Positions 1 through 6,332 of a DNA stretch of 7,253 nt are shown one piece after another; the first letter of the stretch is position 1, and the number at the start of each line of letters is the position of its first letter. Both the position numbers and the translations under genes were made by a program. Under the pieces are notes generated by a model, which did no database searches, was not told where the DNA came from, and saw only the letters and a list, made by a program, of their open reading frames with translations. The stretch is from the NCBI GenBank assembly GCA_026982215.1, contig JALSHN010000001.1, positions 1 through 7,253 of the forward strand, written 5' to 3'. The stretch comes from Gammaproteobacteria bacterium (GTDB lineage Bacteria; Pseudomonadota; Gammaproteobacteria; S012-40).

Positions 1-176
1 GCGGCCGCGCCCAGCTCGCGGATCAGCCGCAGGGTGCCGAGGGAGTCGGGGCCGCGATTGACCAGGTCACCGCAGAACCACAGGCGGTCACGGGTGGGAT
101 CGAAACGCAGGCGTTCCAGCAGGCGTTCCAGGTCCTCGCGGCAGCCTTGGATGTCGCCGATGGCGTAGAGGGCCAT
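1..176 (-). CDS. apaH: Symmetrical bis(5'-nucleosyl)-tetraphosphatase (Ap4A hydrolase), N-terminal part
   Basis: The gene is partial: the first 58 codons are present and the rest lies beyond position 1. The family cleaves Ap4A symmetrically to two ADP in the cytoplasm and belongs to the PPP metallophosphoesterases. Visible motifs are GDIQGC at residues 7-12 (metal-binding Asp8) and GDLVNRGPDSL at about 36-46, the second PPP metal motif in the form characteristic of ApaH. The first motif has Gln at residue 10 where E. coli ApaH has His; I recall the same Gln in other ApaH proteins. The ATG at 174-176 is chosen because the protein then opens with the short lead-in to GDxxG usual for the family. 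It lies 2 bases after the glnD stop and has no visible Shine-Dalgarno, suggesting coupling to glnD translation. The position beside glnD is unlike the ksgA-apaG-apaH cluster of E. coli. Confidence 0.9.
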   Translation of the reverse strand, partial: MALYAIGDIQGCREDLERLLERLRFDPTRDRLWFCGDLVNRGPDSLGTLRLIRELGAA

Positions 177-178
177 GG

Positions 179-2866
179 TCAGTCGTCGAGATAGGCGTGG
201 AGCCGGCGGCGCAGGCAGTCGCGGCGGCGGGGGTCGTGGAGGGCCTGGCCGCGACGGTCGGTGACGAAGAAGACGTCTTCCACCCGGTCGCCGAAGGTGG
301 CGATCTTGGCGTTGTGCAGTTCCAGGTCGCACTCCAGCAGGGCCAGGGCGACGCGGGCGAGGACGCCAGGGCGGTCGGTGCAGGTGACCGAGACCAGGGT
401 ACGGTGGTTGGCCTCGTCCTGGACGAAGGTGACCTCCACCGGGTGATGGAAGGCCTTGTGGCGGCGGGAGCGGGCCCGGGGGAGGGTGGCGGCATCGGGC
501 GGAGGGCCGTCGAAGGCCGCATGGACCCGCTGGATGATCTCTTCTTCGCCGGGCAGGCCTGGGGCGTCGGCGACGATGAAACTGTCCAACGCCCAGCCGT
601 CACGGCTGGTGTGGATGCGGGCCTCTTGCACGTTGAGGCCGAGACGTTCCAGGGCGAGGGTGAGGCGGGCGAACAGGTCGGGGCGGACGGGGACGTGGAC
701 GAAGACCTCGACGCCTCCCACTTCGCTTCCTTGGGTGACGCGGACCAGGTGGCCACGGCGGCGGGCGCCGAGGATGAGCCGGGTGTGGCGGGCGACCTGG
801 GCCGGGGTGTTGTGGAGGAAATAGTCGTCTCCCAGGCGTGCCCACAGGGCGTTGATCGCTTCGATGGCGAGCCCTTGGTGTTCCAGCAGCCGCCGTGCCT
901 GGAGTTGGGTCTCGTGTACTCGTTCGCTGCGGTCCAGCGGGGCCTCCAGGCCACGCTCCAGGGCGCGGCGGGTCTCCAGGTAGAGTTGGCGCAGCAGGGC
1001 GTCCTTCCAGGAATTCCACAGCTCCGGGTTGGTGCCGCGCATGTCGGCGACGGTGAGCAGGTAGAGGTAGTCGAGCCGGGTCTGGTCGCCGACGCGGGCG
1101 GCGAAGCGATGGACCACGGCCGGGTCGGCGATGTCTTCGTGCTGGGCGGTCTTGGACATGAGCAGGTGGTGTTCCACCAGCCAGGCCACCAGTTGGGTGT
1201 CGTAGTCGCTGAGGTCGTGGAGGCGGCAGAAGTCGGCGGCTTCTCGAGCGCCGATCTTGGAGTGGTCGCCACCGCGGCCCTTGCCGATGTCGTGGAACAG
1301 CCCCGCCAGATAGAGCAGCTCGAGCTTGGGGATGCGTTGGATGACGCGGGAGCAGAACGGGAACTCGTGGGCGAATTCGGCCACGGCGAAGCGCCGCAGG
1401 TTGCGGACCACGAACAGGCTGTGTTCATCGACGGTGTAGATGTGGAACAGGTCGAACTGGGCCTGGCCGACGATGTGGGCGAAGGCGGGGAGGTAGGCGG
1501 CGAGGATCCCGTAGCGGTTCATGCGTCGCAGGGCGCTGGTGATGCCGTCGTTCTGACGCAGGATCTCCATGAACAGGCTGCGGGCACGCAGGTCGCGGCG
1601 GAATCGCTCGTCGATCAAGCGGGTGCTTTCACGGATCAGGCGGATGGTCTCGGCGCGTACGCCCTTGATCTCAGGGTGTTCTTGCAGGATCAGGAACAAC
1701 TCCAGCAAGGCGAAGGGGTGGCGTTGGAAGGTGTCCGGCCGGCGGACTTCGAGGAACCCGTGACGAACCTGGAAACGGCGGTTGAGCGGGCGCGGGGGGG
1801 CGCCGTCCCGGTGCAGCAACGCCTCCTGGTAGAGCTGGAGCAGCATTTCGTTGAGGCGCGAGAGTTCGGTGACCTGGCGAAAGTAGTCCTTCATGAACAG
1901 TTCCACCGCCAGGCGCGGGCCATCGGCCGCTCGGTCCCGCAGGGGGATGCTGCCGTCGCCGCGTTCGTCGCGATAGCCCAGGCATTCGGCGACGGCCTTT
2001 TGATGCTCGAACAACAGCCGGTCTTCCCGGCGGCCGGCAAGGCGGTGAAGGGCATAGCGGACCCGCCAGAGAAAGGCCTGACCGGCCTCCAGCGCATGGT
2101 ATTCACCTTCGCTGAGAAAGCCGTGCGCCACCAGGTCATGCAGGGTGCGGGCGCGGAAGTGACGCTTGCTCACCCAGCCGATCATCTGGATGTCGCGCAG
2201 CCCCCCCGGGCTCTCTTTGACATTGGGCTCCAGCTTGTAGGCGGTGTCGTGGTACTTGTGGTGGCGTTGTTGCTGTTCACGCCATTTGGCTTCGAAGAAT
2301 CGGCGGCTGGGCCAGATCTTGTCGGGACCGGTGAGGGCCTCGAGGCGCTGGAAGAGGGCCTGGTCGCCAGCCAGCAGGCGCGCTTCCATGAGGTTGGTGG
2401 CGATGGTGATGTCCCGCTCGGCCTCTTGGAGGCATTCGTCCAAGGTGCGCACGCTGTGGCCGATGTCGAGGCCGAGGTCCCACAGGTGGGTGATGAAGGA
2501 CTCCAGACGTTCCGGGGGGGCGGTGGCGACATCGCGCAGCAGAATGAGCACATCGACATCGGAACGGGGGTGGAGTTCGCCGCGGCCGTAGCCGCCCACG
2601 GCGAGGAAGGCGATCCCGGGCAGACCATCGAGGTGGGCATGGAAGGCCAGTTGCAGCACCCGGTCCACCAGTTGTGCCCGGCCGTACACCAGCGCCTCGA
2701 TGGGATGGCCCTGGTCGAACAAGGCATCGAGGCGCTCGCCGCCCCGGCGCAGGGCCTCGCGCAACAGGGGCGCCGGGGCCTGGGGAGTGCCGTCGAGGCG
2801 GCGGGCGAGTTCGGGGCAGTCGCACAGCCCCAATTCGGCGATCAGGTCTCTGTCAGGGGCGTTCAT
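179..2866 (-). CDS. glnD: Bifunctional [protein-PII] uridylyltransferase / uridylyl-removing enzyme
   Basis: The 895-residue product matches the usual length of about 890. GlnD is the cytoplasmic glutamine sensor: it uridylylates PII (GlnB/GlnK) when glutamine is low and removes UMP when glutamine is high, so controlling glutamine synthetase and the Ntr response. Domains in order: a nucleotidyltransferase with GGYGRGELHPRSDVDVLIL at 91-109 (metal-binding Asp103 and Asp105); the GlnD-specific helical region including ESPGGLRDIQ at 218-227; an HD hydrolase domain with EHS at 481-483, HDIGKG at 525-530 (His525, Asp526) and the HH pair at 566-567; and two C-terminal ACT domains starting near 717 and 823, the glutamine-sensing part. 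All key residues appear intact, so both activities are expected. The ATG at 2864-2866 lies inside the 3' end of map (14-base overlap) without a recognisable ribosome binding site, which points to translational coupling. Three runs of seven G/C lie in the gene, and the reading frame is open across them. Confidence 0.98.
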   Translation of the reverse strand: MNAPDRDLIAELGLCDCPELARRLDGTPQAPAPLLREALRRGGERLDALFDQGHPIEALVYGRAQLVDRVLQLAFHAHLDGLPGIAFLAVGGYGRGELHPRSDVDVLILLRDVATAPPERLESFITHLWDLGLDIGHSVRTLDECLQEAERDITIATNLMEARLLAGDQALFQRLEALTGPDKIWPSRRFFEAKWREQQQRHHKYHDTAYKLEPNVKESPGGLRDIQMIGWVSKRHFRARTLHDLVAHGFLSEGEYHALEAGQAFLWRVRYALHRLAGRREDRLLFEHQKAVAECLGYRDERGDGSIPLRDRAADGPRLAVELFMKDYFRQVTELSRLNEMLLQLYQEALLHRDGAPPRPLNRRFQVRHGFLEVRRPDTFQRHPFALLELFLILQEHPEIKGVRAETIRLIRESTRLIDERFRRDLRARSLFMEILRQNDGITSALRRMNRYGILAAYLPAFAHIVGQAQFDLFHIYTVDEHSLFVVRNLRRFAVAEFAHEFPFCSRVIQRIPKLELLYLAGLFHDIGKGRGGDHSKIGAREAADFCRLHDLSDYDTQLVAWLVEHHLLMSKTAQHEDIADPAVVHRFAARVGDQTRLDYLYLLTVADMRGTNPELWNSWKDALLRQLYLETRRALERGLEAPLDRSERVHETQLQARRLLEHQGLAIEAINALWARLGDDYFLHNTPAQVARHTRLILGARRRGHLVRVTQGSEVGGVEVFVHVPVRPDLFARLTLALERLGLNVQEARIHTSRDGWALDSFIVADAPGLPGEEEIIQRVHAAFDGPPPDAATLPRARSRRHKAFHHPVEVTFVQDEANHRTLVSVTCTDRPGVLARVALALLECDLELHNAKIATFGDRVEDVFFVTDRRGQALHDPRRRDCLRRRLHAYLDD

Positions 2867-3620
2867 CGCGACGCAGGGTGAGGACCTCGTAGCCGTCGTC
2901 GGTGACCAGGATGGTGTGTTCCCACTGGGCGGAGAGGGAGTGGTCCTTGGTGACCACCGTCCAGCCGTCCTTGAGCAGTTTCACATGCCGCTTGCCGGCG
3001 TTGAGCATCGGCTCGATGGTGAAGGTCATCCCCGGCTCCAGCTCCACCCCGGTGCCCGGTTTGCCGTAGTGGAGCACCTGCGGTTCTTCGTGGAATTCCC
3101 GGCCGATGCCGTGGCCGCAGTACTCTCGCACGATGGAGAAGCCGTGGGACTCGGCATGACGCTGGATAGCATGGCCGATGTCGCCCAGACGCACCCCCGG
3201 GCGCACCATGCGGATGCCCACCCACAGGCATTCGTGGGCCACCCGCACCAGCCGCCGGGCCAGCACCGTGGGTTCGCCGACGAAGAACATCATGCTGGTG
3301 TCGCCATGGTAGCCGTCTTTGATGACGGTGACGTCCACGTTGACGATGTCACCGTTCTTGAGCCGTTTCTCCGAGGGGATCCCGTGACAGACCTGGTGGT
3401 TGACCGAGGTGCAGATGGACTTGGGAAAACCGTGGTAATCCAACGGGGCCGGTATGGCCTGCTGCACGTTGACGATGTGATCGTGGCACAGGCGGTTCAA
3501 TTCCTCGGTGGTGACACCGGGTTTGACGTGGGGGGCGATCATCTCCAGCACCTCGGCGGCCAGGCGGCCAGCCACGCGCATTTTCTCGATTTCCTCAGGG
3601 GATTTGATGTGTATGGACAT
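2853..3620 (-). CDS. map: Type I methionine aminopeptidase
   Basis: The 255-residue product is close to the 264 of E. coli Map. The enzyme removes the initiator Met from nascent proteins as they leave the ribosome, when the second residue is small. All catalytic residues of the pita-bread fold can be placed: His79 (in NHQVCHGIP), metal ligands Asp96, Asp107, His170, Glu203 and Glu234, and substrate-side His177. There is no N-terminal zinc-binding extension, so it is the short bacterial type Ia form. The ATG at 3618-3620 gives the standard start; the upstream AATGAGATA offers only a weak Shine-Dalgarno. The gene diverges from rpsB across a 205-base gap and overlaps glnD at its 3' end. No convincing minus-strand promoter was found in the gap, although one must exist there or the start be served from within it. 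Co-location with ribosomal genes is common in gammaproteobacteria and fits a co-translational role. Confidence 0.98.
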   Translation of the reverse strand: MSIHIKSPEEIEKMRVAGRLAAEVLEMIAPHVKPGVTTEELNRLCHDHIVNVQQAIPAPLDYHGFPKSICTSVNHQVCHGIPSEKRLKNGDIVNVDVTVIKDGYHGDTSMMFFVGEPTVLARRLVRVAHECLWVGIRMVRPGVRLGDIGHAIQRHAESHGFSIVREYCGHGIGREFHEEPQVLHYGKPGTGVELEPGMTFTIEPMLNAGKRHVKLLKDGWTVVTKDHSLSAQWEHTILVTDDGYEVLTLRRDERP

Positions 3621-3684
3621 TATCTCATTGTCTTAAAAGGGAAAAGTGGGGTTGGGAAATTGGACTGCGCGAGGCCGCCGAGGT

Positions 3685-3713
3685 TTGTCGCATGAAGGGC
3701 TTTATGGTATAAA
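3685..3713 (+). promoter_or_regulatory. Sigma-70 promoter for the rpsB operon, extended -10
   Basis: The -35 is TTGTCG (3685-3690, 4 of 6 matches), followed by a 17-base spacer and TATAAA (3708-3713, 5 of 6 matches). A TG dinucleotide at 3705-3706, one base before the -10, makes it an extended -10 element. The next bases, GCGCCCC (3714-3720), form a GC-rich discriminator of the kind that makes stable-RNA and ribosomal protein promoters sensitive to ppGpp/DksA. Transcription would start near 3720, leaving a leader of about 105 nt before rpsB. An extended -10 rpsB promoter is known in E. coli; activity here is inferred. Confidence 0.8.
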
Positions 3714-3719
3714 GCGCCC

Positions 3720-3825
3720 CTCATTTTGGCAATCACGCACGCGTTCCGTCACGCCGCCCGGGGTGCCCCGTCGAGGGGTCGGCCGGTGGGGGACGCGGAG
3801 GCCCAACCCGACCGAGGACGATACC
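3720..3825 (+). promoter_or_regulatory. Structured 5' leader of rpsB, candidate S2 autoregulatory RNA
   Basis: The predicted untranslated leader is very GC-rich and can fold. An outer helix pairs CGCGTTCC (3740-3747) with GGGACGCG (3790-3797), eight pairs including one G-U. Inside it CCCC (3766-3769) pairs with GGGG (3775-3778) around a GTCGA loop. A competing helix is possible between GGTCGG (3777-3782) and CCGACC (3808-3813), the latter ending directly before the Shine-Dalgarno GAGGA. In E. coli and relatives S2 represses rpsB-tsf through the rpsB leader; that this leader does the same is inference from position and foldability. High GC makes chance pairing likely, so the exact fold is uncertain. 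Confidence 0.5.
3814..3818 (+). promoter_or_regulatory. Ribosome binding site deciding the rpsB start
   Basis: GAGGA lies 7 bases before the ATG at 3826. The reading frame stays open upstream to 3646, but that extension crosses the promoter and has no matching S2 sequence. This site therefore fixes the start at 3826. Confidence 0.8.
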
Positions 3826-4593
3826 ATGCCTGAGATCACCATGCGCCAATTGTTGGAGAACGGCGTCCATTTCGGCCACCGGACCCGCTCCTGGAACCCC
3901 AAGATGGCCCCGTACATCTACGGGGAGCGCAACAAAATCCATATCATTAACCTGGAAAAGACCCTGCCGCTGTTCAAGGACGCGCTCAATTTCGCCAGCA
4001 GCGTGGCGGCCAAGGGCGGCATCATCCTGTTCGTGGGCACCAAGCCCGCGGCCTACAAAGCCATCCGTGAGGATGCCGAGCGTGCCGGCATGCCCTATGT
4101 CAACCATCGTTGGTTGGGGGGGATGCTCACCAACTGGCGCACCGTGCGTCAATCCATCCGCCGGTTGAAGGAGCTGGAAGAGATGGAACAGTCCGGGCAG
4201 TTGGATCGCCTGGTGAAGAAGGAGGCCCTGCGCCTGCGCCGCGAGATGGCCAAGCTGGAGCAGAACCTGGGCGGTATCAAGGACATGAAGCGCATGCCCG
4301 ATGCCTTGCTGGTGATCGACACCGGCCATGAGAAGATCGCCGTGAACGAGGCCAGGAAGCTGGGCATCCCGGTGATCGGTGTGGTGGACACCAACAACGA
4401 TCCCGATCTCATCGACTACATCATTCCCGGCAACGACGACGCCATCCGCGCCATCAAGCTCTACACCAGCGCCTTCGCCGATGCCATTCTGGAAGGGCGC
4501 CAGGCTGTTTCCACCGAGGCGGTGGGTGACGAGTTCGTGGAGGTCGCGGAAGGCGAGGCCACCGAGGCCGAGGCGGCAGCTGGCAAGGGTTGA
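3826..4593 (+). CDS. rpsB: 30S ribosomal protein S2 (uS2)
   Basis: The 255-residue product is an essential late-assembling protein of the small subunit, which helps dock S1 and links head and body on the solvent side. Family motifs seen: GVHFGHRT at 13-20, SWNPKMAPYIYG at 22-33, HIINLEKT at 39-46, FVGTK at 69-73, RWLGGMLTNW at 95-104, the long charged helical hairpin at about 112-150, PDALLVID at 158-165 and PGNDDAIRA at 201-209. The C-terminus carries an Ala/Glu-rich acidic tail of about 20 residues (from about 236), somewhat longer than in E. coli and probably disordered. The ATG at 3826 is supported by homology and a good GAGGA site. First gene of the operon; expression is probably set by the extended -10 promoter and by S2 binding to the leader. 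Confidence 0.99.
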   Translation: MPEITMRQLLENGVHFGHRTRSWNPKMAPYIYGERNKIHIINLEKTLPLFKDALNFASSVAAKGGIILFVGTKPAAYKAIREDAERAGMPYVNHRWLGGMLTNWRTVRQSIRRLKELEEMEQSGQLDRLVKKEALRLRREMAKLEQNLGGIKDMKRMPDALLVIDTGHEKIAVNEARKLGIPVIGVVDTNNDPDLIDYIIPGNDDAIRAIKLYTSAFADAILEGRQAVSTEAVGDEFVEVAEGEATEAEAAAGKG

Positions 4594-4636
4594 TCATTGT
4601 CTCCGTCGTCTGGACGGCGGATGGGCGATGCACGGG

Positions 4637-4661
4637 AAAGGGGGGCTAGGCTCCCCTTTTT
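4637..4661 (+). terminator. Terminator-like hairpin between rpsB and tsf, probable attenuator
   Basis: AAAGGGGGGC (4637-4646) pairs with GCTCCCCTTT (4650-4659) around a TAG loop, giving ten pairs including one G-U, followed by a short T run (4657-4661, three of its five T used in the stem). It looks like a weak Rho-independent terminator. As tsf, pyrH and frr follow without a convincing new promoter, it more likely lowers downstream transcription partially or stabilises the rpsB 3' end. From memory, E. coli has a terminator-like stem in the same interval. A small hairpin, CCGTC/GACGG (4603-4607/4613-4617), precedes it. Confidence 0.65.
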
Positions 4662-4716
4662 CGAAGCGTTTTTACAGATTTTCGTTGATTTCTAGAGCAT
4701 TTGAGAGGACGAGTAC

Positions 4717-5604
4717 ATGGCTACGATCACCGCGAGCATGGTCAAGGAGCTGCGCGAGCGCACCGGCGCCGGCATGATGGAATGCAAGAAGGCCCTGGTG
4801 GAGACCGGCGGCGACATCGATGCCGCCATCGAACTGATGCGCAAGCAGGGAATGGCCAAGGCCGACAAGAAGGCCGGTCGGGTGGCCGCCGAGGGGATGA
4901 TCTCGGTGTGTTCCAGCGAGGACGGTGCCCGTATCGCTTTGGTGGAGGTCAACTCCGAGACCGATTTCGTTGCCAAGGGTGACGATTTCCGCAATTTCGC
5001 CGAGGCGGTGTGCAAGACCGTTCTGGCCCATGATCCCGAGACGGTGGAGGCCTTGCTGGCCCTGCCCATCGAGGGCGGCGAAGGCAGTGTCGATGAGGCT
5101 CGCCGGGCCCTGATCGCCAAGATCGGTGAGAACATCACCGTGCGTCGTTTCGTGGTGGTGGAGGCCGCCGGCCGCCAGGTGGGGGTCTATCTGCATGGTA
5201 ACCGTATCGGCGTGGTGACCGTTCTGGAAGGGGGCGACGAGACCCTGGCCAAGGACATCGCCATGCACGTGGCGGCCAGCAAGCCGCTATGCGTCTCCAA
5301 GGAGGAGATCCCCGCCGAGGTGCTGGCCAAGGAGAAGGAGATCTATAGCGCCCAGGCCAAGGAGAGCGGCAAGCCGGAAAACATCATCGAGAAGATGGTG
5401 GAGGGGCGGCTGCGCAAGTTCGTCAACGAGGTGACCCTGCTGGGGCAGCCCTTCGTCAAGAACCCCGACCAGACGGTGGAGCAGTTGTTGAAGGAAAAGG
5501 GTGCCCGGGTGCGCGAATTCCATCGCCTGGAAGTGGGTGAGGGGGTGGAGAAAAAACAGGAAAACTTCGCCGAAGAGGTCATGTCCCAGGTGAAGGGGTC
5601 CTGA
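4717..5604 (+). CDS. tsf: Elongation factor Ts
   Basis: The 295-residue product is slightly longer than E. coli EF-Ts (283). It is the cytosolic guanine nucleotide exchange factor that releases GDP from EF-Tu. The N-terminal UBA-like domain is clear (MVKELRERTGAGMMECKKAL at 8-27), followed by the core with SETDFVAKGDDF at 80-91; Asp83 and Phe84 correspond to the EF-Tu-contacting Asp80-Phe81 of E. coli. The second core subdomain includes HVAASKP at 184-190, then a coiled-coil region at about 197-235 and the conserved C-terminal end with LLGQPFVKNP at 241-250. The ATG at 4717 is preceded by AGAGGA (4704-4709), a strong site at good spacing. The gene lies 123 bases after rpsB, beyond the hairpin, and runs almost into pyrH (4-base gap). 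It is presumably cotranscribed with rpsB and may be reduced by the attenuator. Confidence 0.99.
   Translation: MATITASMVKELRERTGAGMMECKKALVETGGDIDAAIELMRKQGMAKADKKAGRVAAEGMISVCSSEDGARIALVEVNSETDFVAKGDDFRNFAEAVCKTVLAHDPETVEALLALPIEGGEGSVDEARRALIAKIGENITVRRFVVVEAAGRQVGVYLHGNRIGVVTVLEGGDETLAKDIAMHVAASKPLCVSKEEIPAEVLAKEKEIYSAQAKESGKPENIIEKMVEGRLRKFVNEVTLLGQPFVKNPDQTVEQLLKEKGARVREFHRLEVGEGVEKKQENFAEEVMSQVKGS
5593..5598 (+). promoter_or_regulatory. pyrH ribosome binding site inside tsf
   Basis: AAGGGG lies in the last codons of tsf, 10 bases before the pyrH ATG at 5609. The nearer GAGG (5603-5606), overlapping the tsf stop, is too close to the ATG to work. Ribosomes finishing tsf must cover this site, so coupling of tsf and pyrH translation is likely. 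Confidence 0.55.
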
Positions 5605-5608
5605 GGCC

Positions 5609-6325
5609 ATGGCCGAGCTGGCCTATCGGCGCATCCTCCTCAAGCTCAGCGGCGAGGCCCTGATGGGGGAGGGCGATCACGGCATCTCCCCACAGGTCAT
5701 CGACCGCATCGCCCGCGAGGTCCACGAATTGGTGGAGCTGGGGGTGCAGGTGGGGATGGTGATCGGGGGCGGCAACATCGTCCGCGGTGCCACCCTGGCC
5801 GAGAGTGGGGGCATGGACCGGGTCACCGCCGACCACATGGGTATGCTGGGGACGGTGATCAACGGCTTGGCCATGCAGGACGCCTTGGAGCGCCACGGGG
5901 CCTATGCCCGGCTGATGTCGGCCATCAAGATCAATCAGATCTGTGAGGACTACATCCGTCGCCGCGCCATTCGTCACCTGGAAAAGGGGCGGGTGGTGAT
6001 CTTCGCCGCCGGTACCGGTAACCCCTTCTTCACCACCGATTCCGCCGCCAGCCTGCGGGGTATCGAGGTGGGGGCCGATCTGGTGCTCAAGGCCACCAAG
6101 GTGGACGGGGTCTATTCCGACGATCCGGTGAAGAATCCCGAGGCCCGATTCTACCCCCGCCTGAGTTACGACGAGGTGCTCGATCAGCGCCTCAACGTCA
6201 TGGATGCCACCGCCATCGTGCTCTGTCGCGATCACAACATGCCCCTGCGGGTGTTCAATATGAACAAGCCCGGGGCGATGCTGCGAATCGTCCGCGGCGA
6301 GCCGGAAGGAACCATCGTCGAGTGA
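5609..6325 (+). CDS. pyrH: Uridylate (UMP) kinase
   Basis: The 238-residue product matches the bacterial family length (241 in E. coli). It phosphorylates UMP to UDP with ATP, the step that supplies all pyrimidine nucleotides; bacterial PyrH is a homohexamer of the amino acid kinase fold, usually activated by GTP and inhibited by UTP. Visible motifs: LKLSGEAL at 11-18 (ATP phosphate binding Lys), GGGNIVRG at 53-60, the UMP-binding stretch from MDRVTADHMGMLGT (69-82) to NGLAM, GTGNPFFTTDSAA at 135-147 and KATKVDGVYSDDP at 161-173 (nucleotide binding). Nothing is missing. The ATG at 5609 begins 4 bases after the tsf stop; the gene ends 7 bases before frr. Its place between tsf and frr is the standard gammaproteobacterial order and links nucleotide supply with translation capacity. 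Confidence 0.99.
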   Translation: MAELAYRRILLKLSGEALMGEGDHGISPQVIDRIAREVHELVELGVQVGMVIGGGNIVRGATLAESGGMDRVTADHMGMLGTVINGLAMQDALERHGAYARLMSAIKINQICEDYIRRRAIRHLEKGRVVIFAAGTGNPFFTTDSAASLRGIEVGADLVLKATKVDGVYSDDPVKNPEARFYPRLSYDEVLDQRLNVMDATAIVLCRDHNMPLRVFNMNKPGAMLRIVRGEPEGTIVE

Positions 6326-6327
6326 GG
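6322..6327 (+). promoter_or_regulatory. frr ribosome binding site overlapping the pyrH stop codon
   Basis: GTGAGG contains the pyrH TGA stop (6323-6325) and lies 5 bases before the frr ATG at 6333. The overlap suggests re-initiation after pyrH termination and supports the frr start. Confidence 0.6.
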
Positions 6328-6332
6328 TCGAG

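Noticed and set aside
1..8. NotI palindrome GCGGCCGC at the window edge
   Set aside because: It fits as ordinary alanine-rich coding sequence in apaH; one such site in GC-rich DNA carries no meaning, and nothing marks a cloning junction.
197..2881. 894-codon plus-strand open frame antisense to glnD
   Set aside because: It is codon-aligned with glnD and open only because glnD lacks TTA, CTA and TCA codons. The translation is Gly/Val/Ala/Glu/Gln-rich with no recognisable domain, while the minus strand encodes a complete GlnD.
2700..3695. 331-codon plus-strand open frame antisense to map
   Set aside because: It is in the codon-aligned antisense register of map and has the same compositional explanation. 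No domain is recognisable and no promoter or ribosome binding site is evident.
3692..3712. Six-codon frame ATG...TAA before rpsB as a possible leader peptide
   Set aside because: It lies over the promoter itself, upstream of the expected transcription start, so it would not be transcribed from it.
3621..3720. Minus-strand promoter for map
   Set aside because: GACAAT and CATAAA hexamers on the minus strand resemble a -10, but neither has a matching -35 at proper spacing, and the first lies too near the map start. No site could be assigned.
3646..3825. 60-codon N-terminal extension of S2 in the same frame
   Set aside because: It would cross the promoter at 3685-3713 and has no S2-like sequence. 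The ATG at 3826 has a good ribosome binding site and matches the family start.
4671..4699. Possible tsf promoter, TTTACA followed by TAGAGC or AGAGCA
   Set aside because: The -35 is acceptable but no -10 at 16-18 bases matches more than about half the consensus; AT-richness alone explains the resemblance.
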